The notes below the pieces were generated by a model. That model worked only from the letters and a program-made list of their open reading frames with translations. It searched no databases and had not been told where the DNA came from. 64,000 nt of DNA from Peltaster fructicola (Eukaryota; Ascomycota; Dothideomycetes). The DNA lies in assembly GCA_001592805.2 (NCBI GenBank), contig CP051141.1, forward strand, positions 186,001 to 250,000, in the 5' to 3' direction. The position numbers and the translations under genes are program-made. Below, piece after piece: positions 31,712-43,123 of the stretch (its first letter is position 1; each line of letters starts with the position of its first letter).

Positions 31712-32593
31712 ATGTCGGACAGGATCAAGTCAACTGCTCAGAAGGAGCTCGACCATGTCACGAAGCTTGCCTCCCAGGGTGTTGCTTCAGGTGCTTGGTT
31801 ATATCCTATCAAGGGACTTGTCTACTTCATCACACACCGCGACCTATGGAAGCCATTGATCTCGAAGCTCACTCCCACGGTTGGTTTAGGTGGCGGCATC
31901 ACGATCTTCATGTTCGTCGTGACGTATCTCCCACAGGTTGCCATCATGGCATTCACATCTGGACCACTTGCTGCAGTCACAGCCGCTTTGCTCGTCCTAA
32001 GCGAAAGCAGCACAATCACAATGATTCTGTCGAAGAGCCTATTCATCGAGGGAGCACTTGTCGATACGTTCGATGCAACATTGCTCAAGCGAGGACAGGC
32101 CAACCTGGTCTCGCACGATCGCCAGGTCAAAGCCGCAGGTGTCGGCGATGTCTTCGGTAGACTGGGCAAGATGGCATCGAAGCCATTTGCCAAATGGAGC
32201 CCAGAGGCTATGATCCGCTACTTTTTGTACTTGCCATTGAACCTGATACCAGTCGTCGGTACAGCAGTGTTCGTTGTGCTGCAGGGCAAACGCTATGGTC
32301 CTCATGCGCATCAGCGATACTTCCAGCTCAAGGCCATGAACAAGTCTCAACAGGCGGAGTATGTTGACGAGCAGCGTGGATCGTTCACAAGGTATGTCTG
32401 ATGTGTTGGAAGAGGTTCTGAACTGACTGTTTGCAGCTTTGGTATCGTTGCAGTGTTGCTAGAGATGATCCCAATTGCTGGCGTGTTCTTTGCATTCACC
32501 AATGCTTGCGGTGCAGCTCTACATGCAGCAGACCTCGAGGAGGCAAAGGGTACTGCTCCAGCTCTGCAGCAACAAGCACGCAAGGTGCAGTAA
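31712..32593 (+). CDS. EI24/Rrt8-like multi-span membrane protein
   Basis: Exons 31712-32391 and 32437-32593 give 278 residues. Four to five hydrophobic segments are seen (WLYPIKGLVYFI; GGGITIFMFVVTYLP; FTSGPLAAVTAALLVLSES; YFLYLPLNLIPVVGTAVFVV; FGIVAVLLEMIPIAGVFFAF). The LPLNLIPVVGT segment and the following charged stretch (QGKRYGPHAHQRYFQLK) match the fungal Rrt8/Lds family, related to EI24, which in yeast localises to lipid droplets and the spore wall pathway. Biochemical role unknown. It shares a very short (162-base) divergent promoter with the AspRS gene. Confidence 0.75.
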
Positions 32594-32836
32594 GCTAGGA
32601 GGAACAAGACCGGCCGGTCACATCCTAAAAGCAACAAGCACATAAGAACCGACGATTATTCCGACAGAATAAAGACCTCCTTAACATACAGATTGAGCAC
32701 TGCTCCTTGCAATGCCAACCATGAACTTCCAACTACACTGCAGCGAGCGCAATTCAACAACGAGGGAGAATTGAGAGAAGAGGGTTGGTATACATGCTGC
32801 TTTATTTTATCCACAACCACAACACTGCGCTACTCA

Positions 32837-35800
32837 TCAAGCCTGGTCTAGAGATTGCGCGAGACACATAGCATGATATCTTCCTTTCAAGCTCTGTAGC
32901 TCTTCATGTGTGCCCATCTCTGCAATCACTCCATCCTCGATCACAAAGATCACATCAGCATGACGGATCGTGCTCAAACGATGAGCGACCGCAATAGTCG
33001 TCCTTGTCGAGGCTGCCTCATCAAGAGCTTTCTGTACAATGCGCTCGCTCTCCGTGTCCAGTGCAGACGTTGCTTCGTCGAGGAGAAGTAGTCGTGGCTT
33101 TCCGATCAACGCTCGTGCCAGTGCGATACGTTGTCGCTGACCACCTGAAAATTGTAATCCTCTTGTGCCGCAAGGTGTTCCTAGTCCTTCGGGAAGTGAA
33201 GAAATGAACTCCCAGGCATTGGCTTGACGGCATGCTTCGAGTACGTCCTCGTCACTTGCATCTTCGAGCCCGATTGTGATGTTGTCCTTGACAGAGCCCA
33301 TATACAGTGGAGGCTCCTGCTGTACCAAGGACATATACTTACGATACAGTGCAGGTGACATAAGTGAGATGTCGCCTCCCAGATTGATCGTCCCACTTGT
33401 GGGATCATAGAAACGTTCCAGCAGGGAGATGATAGTGCTCTTGCCGCAACCTGAAGGCCCGACGAATGCAGCATACGTTCCAGGCTCTATTTTCATCGAG
33501 ATGCCCTGTAGGACTTTCGCAGCTCGTTGCTTGTAGCTGAATTCGACCTTGTTGAACTCAAGGGTGGTCTCAGTAGGGCCCTTGTTCCGATTTTCGTCGG
33601 TGACTGATATCGAAGGTTTGACAGTTCTGAGCCAGAGAATGTAGTTTGCACTTGCTCCAGCTTTAGTCAGAGATGTGGTGTATGAGAAGAATTGTGCAGC
33701 ACCTTGGCCACTGAAGACGACGGCCAAAAAGATCACGAAGAACTGGGTGACAGTGTACTCTCCGCTCGCGATCAGTTGTGAACCGTACCAGAAGCCGAGT
33801 GCCATGACAAGAAAATCGATTGACTGGGAGAGAGCGTATGGAACGAGTGTCGGAATCTGTTACGATCAGTGAGTTGTCATAAGCTCTTCGAGCTGACTTA
33901 CCAGATTCTTCACGACTCTCAACAGGATACTGTCGAGGATTGCAGCATAGTCTGCAAGGACAGACCTTTCCAGTGTAAGTAGACTCACAGTTCTGATCGA
34001 AGAGACTGCTTCTGTGGCCACTGCAGCACTGTCACTGAATCGATCTCCCGTGGCTGCTTCAAGCTTCTGATCCAAGCGAATGCGAGTGTAGCCAGCAGCA
34101 ACGACCACTAATAGTCCGGCAGTCATCACCAATCCGAGCTTCCAACCAAAGGCGACGCCTACAATACTGCTGGAGATGACGTTGACGAGAACATTGCAGA
34201 TGACGCCAATGTTCGAGGAGATCAGCTCCTGCACTTCTGCCGGTGCTGATGACAACTTAGCTGTCAGTGCTCCAGAAGAGTTGTGATCGAAGAACTCCTG
34301 ATCGAAGTATATCAGTCTGGCGATCATCTCTCGACGGTAGCGGTGCGTCAAAGCCTGCCCGACATGGTTGGTGGCCAGACCCGTGCCGAAGTAGCCGAAC
34401 AGGTTGGCCAGGGCCAGGACGAAGAACATCAGGGCATAGAAGTTTGCCGTTGACTGGCTAGGGAAGGCGAAGACCTCGATCAGCCGAGAGTATAGCACTG
34501 CCTGGGCCGGGTAGGAGCCACCGCCGATCAGTGCTGAAGCGAGGGTCACCAGGTACCATCCGTAGAGGTCAGGGTGTTCTTTGAGCATGATATAGACGCA
34601 TTTGAGGAGTGAGTAGCGTACTGTCTCGGCAGTGAGGTGCTTGATCTCTGCGCTTTCGACCTCAGTCTGTCTTCTGTCGAGAGTGTCATCCTTGTCCTTG
34701 TAACTTGTCTCCCTATCGTGGTCGCCCAGGTCTTGAGCCCTGACCATGGCAGCATAGAGACCATCTTGAGCAATCAGCTCCTTGTGAGAACCTTGCTCGA
34801 CCACCTTGCCACCTTTCATGACGGCGATGTTGTGAGCAGCCATCACAGTAGCAAGCTTGTGTGCGATTATCAGAGTTGTCTTGTTCTCCGACACGCGATT
34901 GAGAGCGTCTTGCACAGCTCTCTCAGCACGAGGGTCGAGAGCGGATGTTGCTTCGTCGAATAGCAGGATCTTCGGGTCGGAGACGACACTTCTTGCAATA
35001 GATAGCCTCTGACGTTGACCTCCGCTCAACATTCTTGCACCTTCACCAAGAGGTGTGTGATAACCTTGTGGGAGCTTCTTGATGAAGGTGTGAGCGTCAG
35101 CAGCGATGCATGCTTCTTCGATCAAGCGAGTTTGTTCTTCGTGCGTGTGTTCACCGACAAGACCTTTGGCGATGTTCTCGTAGACCGTGCCTGTGAACAG
35201 TGTAGGTTCTTGCTGGACGAGTCTGAGGTTGCTTCTTAGCCAATGTGTGTTGTAATCAGTAAGCTCGTTCCCATCAAGGTTGATGTGTCCAGATGTTGGC
35301 TGATACCAGCGTTCCAGGAGTCCGACAAGTGTTGATTTGCCACAGCCACTTGGACCCACGAGCGCAGTTGTCTTTCCTGCTGGAATTATCAAGTCAAGAC
35401 CTTGAAGTACTTGTGCTGACGGTCGTGAAGGGTAGGCGAACGTAAGGTTACGGATCTCAATGTGGCCGATGCAGTCCTTTGGCTGCATGCCCTCGATAGA
35501 CAACGGATCTAACAAAGACGGTTTGTCAATGATGGCGAAGAGTTCAGAGGCTGATGAGGCAGCATTGGTGAGTGACTCGATCTGCGGCACGAACAACAGG
35601 ATGGATGTTGCACCTAGAGTCACGCTTAAGATGACTGTGAAGACCGTGCCGACATTCTGAATCTCACCACTTTCGAACAAACGAAAGCCTTCCCAGAAAG
35701 CGAGTGCTGTGCCTGATAGAACCAAGAAGGTCTGGGTGCAAAAGATGATGCCAAACAGGACAGATTTCTTCTTGCCAACCTGGTGTGCCTCTTCCAGATA

Positions 35801-36746
35801 GACATCGTACCACTTGACAACCCTATCCTGAGCGCCGAAAGCGTGAATAGTTTTGATGGAGCTGAGTGCATCCTGAGCCAGACTTGCTGCTCGCGAGTAG
35901 ATTCGTGTCTGGGATGTTAGCAGAGCTATAGTGGTAGACAACACTCACAATCTTCGCCTCAATGGGTATGACTATTGCAATGATGCCTCCTATGATCAGC
36001 AAGTTCGCCGGTATAATGCTCATGACTATGAGTGCTAGCTTCCACTGGACACTCAGAGCGACTATGTAGCCAGAGAAGAAAAGAGACAGACCCATGAAGA
36101 AGGTGTAAAGCTTCTCGGCTATGCCCTGGTTGATGCGATTGCCATCTGGCCGAGTCAGTGTCGTTCATGCTCATACTAGCGACATACTCGTTGTGACTTG
36201 TGTTGCCGGCGAGCCATTGTCTGAGAGATCGAAGTGTGAGATATCCTTTCGAAGGAGACTCTCCATGAATGTCTTCCTAATCACATTGGTTGTTCTCGCA
36301 GCTGCAATGCAGATGGACAGAGTGGCCAGATAGCCGATGACAAAGCGTCCGACGAAGATGTAGACGAAGTAGAGCACTAGGTGGTTGACCTTTGAGGTGA
36401 ACTGTGAGCTAGATTGTCCTTGGGCATAGTCGTTGAATGTACTGGTGGACTGGCCGAATACCAGGGTCATCACAGGTAAAGCAGCACCAACGATAATGGC
36501 TCCTGCGATGGCGAGGACGAAGAGGCAGCGATCGAGTGTGTCCGCATACTGAAAGATGCGCTGTGATGGTTAGTGTTGATGACGTTGGCATCTTCGACCT
36601 ACGATGTAGTCTTTGAAGCTGCCTTTCTTCTCCTCCTCTTGTTTTTCTGATGAGGCCTCATGTATTGACGCATCTTGGGATGATCGTTCTTTGGATTGAT
36701 CGTTGAGACTTGCAGTGTTGTCCAATGGTTGCTTCTCGGTCTGCAT
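32837..36746 (-). CDS. Full-size ABCB (MDR/Pgp-type) exporter
   Basis: Five exons (36603-36746, 36188-36560, 35949-36145, 33902-35908, 32837-33856, minus strand) with introns of 40-45 nt join to 1246 residues. The order is TMD1-NBD1-TMD2-NBD2. NBD1 has GPSGCGKSTLVGLLERWY, LSGGQRQRLSIARS and ILLFDEATSALD; NBD2 has GPSGCGKSTIISLLERFY, FSGGQRQRIALARA and LLLLDEATSALD, each with the switch His (IIAHKL, AVAHRL). Both ATP sites look intact. Fungal ABCB proteins are plasma-membrane pumps for drugs, pheromone peptides and lipophilic toxins. The N-terminal 48 residues are a charged cytosolic tail. The gene lies downstream of, and in the same direction as, the APH-fold gene, 900 bases away. Confidence 0.93.
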
Positions 36747-37652
36747 CTTTGCCCAGGGGTTAGTGTGATACCATTGGCTGCATTCACCTGTGTGATTGTG
36801 ATCAGTGGTCAAGCAGGAGATGGAGCCTATGCTATGGGCAACAGCAGATGATGAACATATATCATCCTGTGGATACGGCACCGGAGTCTTGATGATGGGA
36901 GGTTCAAGTACGGAATGAAATGAATGTTTGGCCGACGTATCGCTCTGGCGAATACGACAGAATGACTTGCCCTTTCAGGTTCTCGGGGACCGATCGCGCC
37001 GTTTGCGCCGTCGCTGTTGCGATCGGAGGCATCGCGATGCTAGTGATCAGAGAATCGCGACTATAGCTGAGGTTTCCAGTGCATTCATTGCGGTCATGAC
37101 TTCTGTAGTGTGACTATACTCCTTGCCAATGGTGTGCAGCTCAGCAAAGTAGCCGTCATCATGTATAACGTTCACACGAAGGAAGTGTGTGTCGGTTGAG
37201 CTGAGGCCAGAACAGGTGTGCAGCCAGATCCGTTGGCAAATCAACTGTCGCATGTCGAACAGCAACGGCCGGCCTGGAAGAAAGCAGTGAATGGCTCCTG
37301 CAGAGGATGGCTAGTCATGATAGACATAGCGCACACGAAGATGACTTCGCAGATACTTCAGAAGAACAAGCTCGACTTCATATAGTGCAGATGGCGCCTC
37401 ATCACTTGATACCAGGCATCAATCATACTCGATACAGTGGCTTTGTACCACTAGCAACCACACATTTGAGCAGCCACAGCTCCTTCGTAACACTTCATGC
37501 CATCATGCTAGCTAGCTGATCTCATCAAGTATCTGCCGTCGGTCCTCAGTGCTGATATCAGCATGATGACTTGCTCGACGCGAACAGATCATCAGACAAC
37601 ACTGCCGACTTTTTGCCTGTCGATTTGTCATTTGCTTGAGCATTGACATAGA
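36747..37652. other. Intergenic, promoter of the ABCB gene
   Basis: About 900 bases containing the ABCB promoter and the 3' flank of the phosphotransferase gene. No coding exon, repeat or RNA gene was recognised. Confidence 0.4.
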
Positions 37653-38649
37653 TCAAGGTGGCCTGATCTGCCAATACTCTGCTAGGGCATAGAGCTCGTC
37701 AGAGTAGACTTGTATGACTTTGTCCGCCCAACCCTCTGAACGCCATTCGTGGTCGTCTGGACATCCAATGTTGAGCTTGCAGTATTCCCAATATTCGGGG
37801 TACCATCCAGCTTGTTCCCAGTCGATCACACTGCTGATACGACGCTCCCCACGTGGTCCTGCTACAATGATGTTGGTAGGAGTGAGGTCTGCATGACTGA
37901 AGAATACCCTGCTATCGTCCGGCAGAAGCTCTCGATATGGATCGACGAAAGCTTCGCTCCGTGTCACAGCTGGGATGGTATACTCTGAGAGCATGTCGTG
38001 AAAGCTTGACACGCTGTCATGACCACCTGCCTGATGAGTCCAGCGCAGAAACATGTCTCGTTCTGGACCATCGTCAGCAGAACCTGAGACCCGTCAACTT
38101 ATGTACGCTGCAGTTGGACCCAGATTTTGACTCACCGATGAGATGTGGACGCGTCACGTGTGTCAGCGACCTCAAAGCCACAACTATCGAGTTGAGTTGA
38201 CTGGCGATGACCTCTTTCTCGGCCTTCACCATGTCTGGCCAAGCTTGCATCAGGGTCTGTCCAGGAACATGGCTCATGTAGAGCAGATTATACTGCTTGT
38301 GGCTTCGAAAGCCGTAGATCTGCGGGACTGGAACTTCTCCGAGGGGATATGACTGTTTGATGAATCGCAGCGCACTGGCTTCATCGAGTCTGACACGATG
38401 GTACTCACGATGGCCGATCTTGACGACAAGACCAAGCTCTTCGAACTTCAAGACCCCCGGGCAACGGTTCGTAGCCCAGAGATTCACGAGCTCTTCTGCA
38501 GTTGGGAAATGGACCATCCTGTCGATATCGAAATCGTGCGAGGCACCCTCACGAGCAACTTCATGTAGTGATTCACTCTCCGTTATGCCTGCGGCATTCG
38601 AGCCACCATGGGGGGAATCCTGAGCGTACGAGATGTCGGCGATTGTCAT
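37653..38649 (-). CDS. APH-fold phosphotransferase-like protein
   Basis: Exons 38136-38649 and 37653-38083 (minus), with a 52-nt GT-AG intron, give 314 residues. The C-lobe has the aminoglycoside-phosphotransferase/choline-kinase catalytic signature FFSHADLTPTNIIV (His-x-Asp-x4-Asn) and the metal-binding Asp in SVIDWEQAGWYPEYWEY. The N-lobe has VVKIGHREY, with the likely ATP-binding Lys, and an EASALRFI helix with the paired Glu. Such proteins are very numerous in filamentous fungi; substrates are mostly unknown and the name does not imply antibiotic resistance. Confidence 0.85.
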
Positions 38650-38823
38650 GTTCGCCCTGTGTTCGCAGATCTCGAAGTGTTGTGGCTGATTGTTTGGCTG
38701 TGATCGCGAGAGCCACGCGAGTCAGGAACAAACCCTCACGAATCCCTTGTAAACTCGTTCTTGACCCGACGTCGAACACTTCAACCCTCAACGTTGCATC
38801 GTGTCAACTAGCTGCCTTACAGT

Positions 38824-39084
38824 ATGGTCCTCTCACGCGCTAGCACGACCCAAGAGACGCCTAAGAAGGCTCGAATCAAGGCTGTCTGTAATCTCCTTGA
38901 AGCCAGACACGAGAGCGGCTTCCACAACGACGTGTTTCGTCACTTTCATTGTGAAAAGAGGACCGGTTGGCGGCTACTGAATGGTACCGATCGAAGACAC
39001 CACAGCGATCCTTACACCTCGAAGGGATGTGGTAGGCCTCTAGCCAGACTGAGGATTGACTCTACCTGCCTTAACATGCGTTAG
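38824..39084 (+). mobile_element. Truncated Tc1/mariner-type (IS630-like) transposase fragment
   Basis: An 86-residue frame begins ATG and reads ETPKKARIKAVCNLLEA, then NDVFRHFHCEKRTGWRLLN and RRHHSDP...GCGRPL. This order (basic TPKKARI start, helix, DVFRHF-V--R-GWR, RRH-NDP, GR) is that of the N-terminal helix-turn-helix domain of a common fungal Tc1/mariner-like transposase. After it the frame ends at 39084; the DDE catalytic domain is absent. The fragment runs 14 bases into the 3' end of the convergent WD40 gene. No inverted repeats were found. It is a relic, or a small ORF left from one. Confidence 0.6.
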
Positions 39085-40846
39085 GGGCATAGAACTCTTG
39101 GTAAGCGACCTCCGGCCTGACCTGGAGCACCTTCGCAATGTTCCAGACACAGTAGCGTCCTCCTTGCTGAGCAGTGATCAGTGTCTCGCCAGTTGGAGAC
39201 AGCTGAACTATGTCTGAGCCAGCGAGATCGTCATCATGAAGATGGTGCCAGGTGTTTTGGTAAATATCGCACACAAACACCATACCACTCGCATTGCGAG
39301 CAATAGCGAAGAGTCTCGTGTCTGGTAGGAACGCTAATGCAAGCATTCGTGAGGTTGCATCGATGCTCGGTTTTCGACCAGGACCGGCAGCGCCGATAAT
39401 CTTGAATGTCGTGTCGAAGAGCTGGCATGTACCAAAGCCTCTCTCAGTGGCTAGCAAACCCTTCCAAGACCATGCAACATGCTTAGTGGTATGGCCGACT
39501 TCATGACTAATATAGCAATGTCGTTTCTTGAACTTGACTGTGTCGATTACGCTCAAAGACTCCTTGTTGACTATAGCCAAGGACTTTCCGTCAGGTCCAA
39601 GAGCCACATCTTTGACTGAATCTCGTCGATGATGCACTTTCTTCCCTGTATCGCTCCTCCAGACCCGAAGCTCATCGTCTGCATGCCGAGAGACGAGGAG
39701 ATCATGCTGTGTAAAAAGTAGTGTGCGTGCTCTTGCTGGCACTCCCGATGAGCTTGAGGGCCCGTTCCATGTGCATTGAGTCACCCTCGGAGTTTTGCCA
39801 CTATCCAGAGACCAGATTCGTATAGCGCCCTCCTCGTGACCAGAGGCCAGCAAAGTATCGTCTGAGCTGAAGGCCAAGCAAGAAATCGGCATAGAGCCCA
39901 GTCCGCCGGATAGTGTTCGCTTGATATCGCCATCGCTCGAATCTCGAAGCTCTATCACAGCTTCTCCATCCTTCCTGACACCCCAGGCTACGGTCATCCC
40001 GTCGAATGAGAACGCAAGACAGTCCAGGCTCGATTGGTCTGTAGGAGATCCGAGGAACGAGATGAGCGAAGGCTTGGCGGTTAGGAAGTCACCCGCAGTA
40101 GCAACATTGCGAATTGGGTTTGTTGCTTGTCCTACTGCTGCAGCATTTGTTGAGGGACCAGATTGTACCGTTGTCTGTGCTTGTTGCCTAGAGTCAACAT
40201 CGATGAGGTTGAGGTTTTGGGCGTAAAGCATATCGCCTTGCTGAAGGTAGTAATCTGCACATTGCACAAGTGCTTGGTCCAGCTTTTGTCTATCCTTGTC
40301 CCTAGCCAAGTGCAGCTGAGTCAATTGAGTCACCACTGTCCCATCTGTGCGTTTGGGTACGAGATAGTTGGCCTGGAATCTTAGAAGTTGCAGGCTGAGC
40401 GAGAGGTTGGTATTGATGACCTGTATCTGGTCGAGGCATGCCATTAGTTCGCTGTGTGAGGAGTCATGCTTTCGCGACTGACTCATCATGTCAGTGGTTG
40501 TCTTGATGAGACCCGTGGAGCTCACCACAGACTTGAAGAGACTTTTCTTGGCCGGACGAAGCTCAATAAGAGCATGGCCAATCTTCGAGATCGACTTCTG
40601 GCTCGCTGCGAGCTGGGCATTGAAGCATTGCAGAAGACGCTTGTCCTCCGTTGCGAGCAGTGGCAGTGTCTTGATGTGCTCACTCACAGCGGCACAGAGC
40701 TCGCCGAGCTGATCGACTCCTGCATGAAGGTCTGCAATGGTGGCATTCGTCCTGACGCTTTGAAGCGCCTCGTTAAGATCAATGACCGCCTCAAGACAGT
40801 CTGCACGACATGTAGTGCAATTGCGACGGCATTCGTTCCAGTCCAT
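39071..40846 (-). CDS. WD40 protein with helical N-terminal domain
   Basis: An intron-free 591-residue protein. The first 240 residues are alpha-helical and start Cys-rich (CRRNCTTCRADC), resembling the N-terminal helical domains of fungal STAND/NLR-type and related proteins. The rest forms a beta-propeller with degenerate WD40 repeats: LAFSFDGMTVAWG, ISCLAFSSDDTLLASGHEEG with AIRIWSL, VSRHADDELRVWRSDTGK and VQLSPTGETLITAQQGGRYC with VWNI. No NACHT or NB-ARC nucleotide-binding module lies between them. Role unknown; a scaffold is likely. It is divergent from the DnaJ gene, sharing a 457-base promoter that holds a heat-shock element. Confidence 0.72.
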   Translation of the reverse strand: MDWNECRRNCTTCRADCLEAVIDLNEALQSVRTNATIADLHAGVDQLGELCAAVSEHIKTLPLLATEDKRLLQCFNAQLAASQKSISKIGHALIELRPAKKSLFKSVVSSTGLIKTTTDMMSQSRKHDSSHSELMACLDQIQVINTNLSLSLQLLRFQANYLVPKRTDGTVVTQLTQLHLARDKDRQKLDQALVQCADYYLQQGDMLYAQNLNLIDVDSRQQAQTTVQSGPSTNAAAVGQATNPIRNVATAGDFLTAKPSLISFLGSPTDQSSLDCLAFSFDGMTVAWGVRKDGEAVIELRDSSDGDIKRTLSGGLGSMPISCLAFSSDDTLLASGHEEGAIRIWSLDSGKTPRVTQCTWNGPSSSSGVPARARTLLFTQHDLLVSRHADDELRVWRSDTGKKVHHRRDSVKDVALGPDGKSLAIVNKESLSVIDTVKFKKRHCYISHEVGHTTKHVAWSWKGLLATERGFGTCQLFDTTFKIIGAAGPGRKPSIDATSRMLALAFLPDTRLFAIARNASGMVFVCDIYQNTWHHLHDDDLAGSDIVQLSPTGETLITAQQGGRYCVWNIAKVLQVRPEVAYQEFYAPNAC

Positions 40847-41303
40847 GCTCAGGTTGAACGGTCATGTCGCGATCTGAATGACAATCCGTCAGCATACTTT
40901 ACCGGTGGCGCATGCGACTAGGGGATGAAGAAGCAGCGATTCGTGACCTCACTACAGCCATATGACCACCTCCAGCATTGTGTAGACAGTAGAGCTTGAC
41001 ACCTGTCTCACACCTCTGTCGTGCTGGAGATTGTCCTGACATTCGTTTCTCCATGAGTTGTGGTCGTCGTCGTCTACAACATCACAGAAGCTTCTCGAAG
41101 CTTCGACTGCAGCAACGTCATGTGCTCGAAGTGACTACCCAAGCATAACAAGCGTACGATCTTACTTGCACAGCAGCAAACTTTACGATACTCAATGTAC
41201 CATTGAAAGCGCATGACACACCCACCGAGTACATTCTGACTTGAATCAAATCAATTGGCCGCGCATCACATAGCCATTATCATCCACTCCACCTCTCCTC
41301 GCA
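40847..41303. other. Divergent promoter, WD40 and DnaJ genes
   Basis: 457 bases between two starts. It contains a heat-shock element at 41086-41105 (listed separately). Otherwise nothing recognisable. Confidence 0.5.
41086..41105. promoter_or_regulatory. Perfect four-unit heat-shock element
   Basis: AGAAG-CTTCT-CGAAG-CTTCG: four contiguous 5-base units alternating nGAAn and nTTCn, the consensus binding site of trimeric heat-shock factor Hsf1. It lies 199-218 bases upstream of the SIS1-like DnaJ start. SIS1 of yeast is a known Hsf1 target, which fits. It could also act on the divergent WD40 gene. Confidence 0.85.
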
Positions 41304-42383
41304 ATGCCGGCAGATACAGTACTATACGACCGCCTAGGTATACCAGCCACTGCAACCGCAGATGAAATCAAGAAAGCCTACCGAAAAAACGCGCTCAAGA
41401 ATCATCCAGACAAGAACCCAGCCGGAGCTGAGAAGTTTAAGGAAGCGAGTGAGGCATACGAGATCCTGTCAGATCCCGAAAAGCGCAAGAACTACGATAA
41501 CTATGGCTTCGACTTCATAACGGGCAAGGCAGGGCCGCCGCCAATGGGCGGTGATGCTGGTGACAACCCGTTCGCCAGTGCAGGAGGAGGAATGCCTGGT
41601 GGGTTCGGGGGGTTTGGAGGTGCACCAGGCGGCGGCAGGACATTCCACTTCAGCACAGGAGGACCTGGAAGAGGAGGAGCAGGCGGCTTTGGTTTCTCGG
41701 ATCCTAAGGATGTCTTTGCGGAGTTCTTCAGGTCATCTGCTGGCGGAGACGAGGACGATCTGGCAGGACTTTTCGGAGGCGGTGGCTTTGGAGGCCGACC
41801 ATCTGGACGAGGAGGATTCAGCAACAGGAGGAGGGAGCCAGAAGTCGAAACGACAGTTGTCGAGAAGCCGCTCTTGGTCTCTCTTGAGGATATATTCACT
41901 GGCACAAACAAGAAGCTGAAGGTGCAACGGAAGACATACGATCAGCAGACCGGTAAGCAGAGCGTAGAGGATAAGATCCTGAGTGTGCCTATCAAGCCTG
42001 GCTTGAAGGCCGGATCGAAGATCAAATATCCGAACATGGGCGATCAGGTCGAAGGTGGAGTGCAGGATCTACACTTCCTGGTCAAGGAGAAACCGCATCC
42101 ACTGTTCACTCGCGACAACGACGACATACGCGCCACTGTTGAGGTCGATCTGAAGGAGGCTTTGACAGGCTGGTCCAAAACAGTGACAACGATTGACAAG
42201 AAGCAGCTGAACGTCAGTCATTCCGGCCCAACTCCACCTACATGGCAGGAAAGATTCCCTGGCATGGGCATGCCTAAGAGCAAGACACCCTCACAACGCG
42301 GCGACTTCATCGTTGGCATCAAGATCAAGTTTCCGACGAGTCTTACGGCAGACCAGAAGCAACAACTTAAGCAGATCTTGTAG
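41304..42383 (+). CDS. SIS1: Type II (class B) DnaJ co-chaperone, Sis1-like
   Basis: 359 residues, no intron. The J-domain is residues 6-70 with the HPD motif (KNHPDKNP), which stimulates Hsp70 ATPase. A Gly/Phe-rich region ([13 protein letters not shown] and further) follows to about residue 175; it controls client and Hsp70 specificity in Sis1. Two beta-sandwich client-binding domains follow ([59 protein letters not shown]), then a C-terminal dimerisation helix ([13 protein letters not shown]). There is no zinc-finger region, so it is type II. Acts in cytosol and nucleus. Its promoter holds a four-unit heat-shock element. Confidence 0.93.
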   Translation: MPADTVLYDRLGIPATATADEIKKAYRKNALKNHPDKNPAGAEKFKEASEAYEILSDPEKRKNYDNYGFDFITGKAGPPPMGGDAGDNPFASAGGGMPGGFGGFGGAPGGGRTFHFSTGGPGRGGAGGFGFSDPKDVFAEFFRSSAGGDEDDLAGLFGGGGFGGRPSGRGGFSNRRREPEVETTVVEKPLLVSLEDIFTGTNKKLKVQRKTYDQQTGKQSVEDKILSVPIKPGLKAGSKIKYPNMGDQVEGGVQDLHFLVKEKPHPLFTRDNDDIRATVEVDLKEALTGWSKTVTTIDKKQLNVSHSGPTPPTWQERFPGMGMPKSKTPSQRGDFIVGIKIKFPTSLTADQKQQLKQIL

Positions 42384-43123
42384 AGATCTGATAATGTCCT
42401 TTCTGAAAGCATGGCGATACGGTGTTTGGAGCGTTACGACTGGATGCAAGGAGGTCTTGTAGATCCCTATGAGTATGATGAATGATATGTTGAGATATGA
42501 GTAGCCATTCGTTCGTGAGCTGTGTGATCTCATCTCCATCGTTCCCCAATCTTGCCGTTACATACATCTATCAGGTGCATAGCGTCTGCCAGCTCTCGCG
42601 TCGCTCGTCGTCCTTCTGTCTTTCTGTTGTCGTCTGTAATTGGCTCATATGGCTTCTCGGGGTCAAAAGAGAAACGAAGGATGGCATCGACGTTCATGCT
42701 ACTTTTGCGTACGCCAGGAGCTGTAGCTATGCATCCCAACACGATACCAATGGGATTCGAACCCATGTCGCCGCATCTCCTCATGGGGGTGCGGCATCTT
42801 AACCACTAGACTATGGTATCTTCGTCAAGTAGGAGAGGCTGTATGCCGTGTTAGGGGCCTGATCTGACTCGTCAGGGTGGAAGTGAATGGAGTTGGATGG
42901 GATGGCGCTCGGACCACTTGAGACGTCTGATACGTCCGCTTGGCGTTTGAAGCAGTTTCATGACTGCAACACGGCGACCTGCATATGCTGTTTGCAGACT
43001 TCAACATGCCAGACATGTCATCTAGCACTGTCATACTCTCGCCATAGTCAAACAACAATGCAGCGTTCAAGTCTGCTGCTCACAGGAAGACCGCCACCCT
43101 AGCGCATCTCACTCTGCTACATC
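42384..43123. other. Intergenic with a tRNA-like gene
   Basis: Between DnaJ and BMT2. Apart from the tRNA-like sequence at 42743-42820 on the minus strand, nothing is recognised. Confidence 0.5.
42743..42820 (-). tRNA. tRNA-like gene with 14-nt anticodon loop, isotype unclear
   Basis: On the minus strand a cloverleaf folds well: acceptor stem GATACCA/TGGTATC (7 pairs), D-stem GTCT/AGAT around AGTGGTTA, anticodon stem CCGCA/TGCGG, variable CGAC, and T-arm ATGGG-TTCGAAT-CCCAT. A box B of GGTTCGAATCC and a D-arm box A match Pol III promoters. The anticodon loop, CCCCCATGAGGAGA, has 14 nt instead of 7. If a 7-nt intron (TGAGGAG) sits after position 37, the anticodon would be CCC (Gly), but position 33 is C rather than T and the acceptor stem is not Gly-like. 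It may be a tRNA with a minimal intron, or a tRNA pseudogene. Confidence 0.65.
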
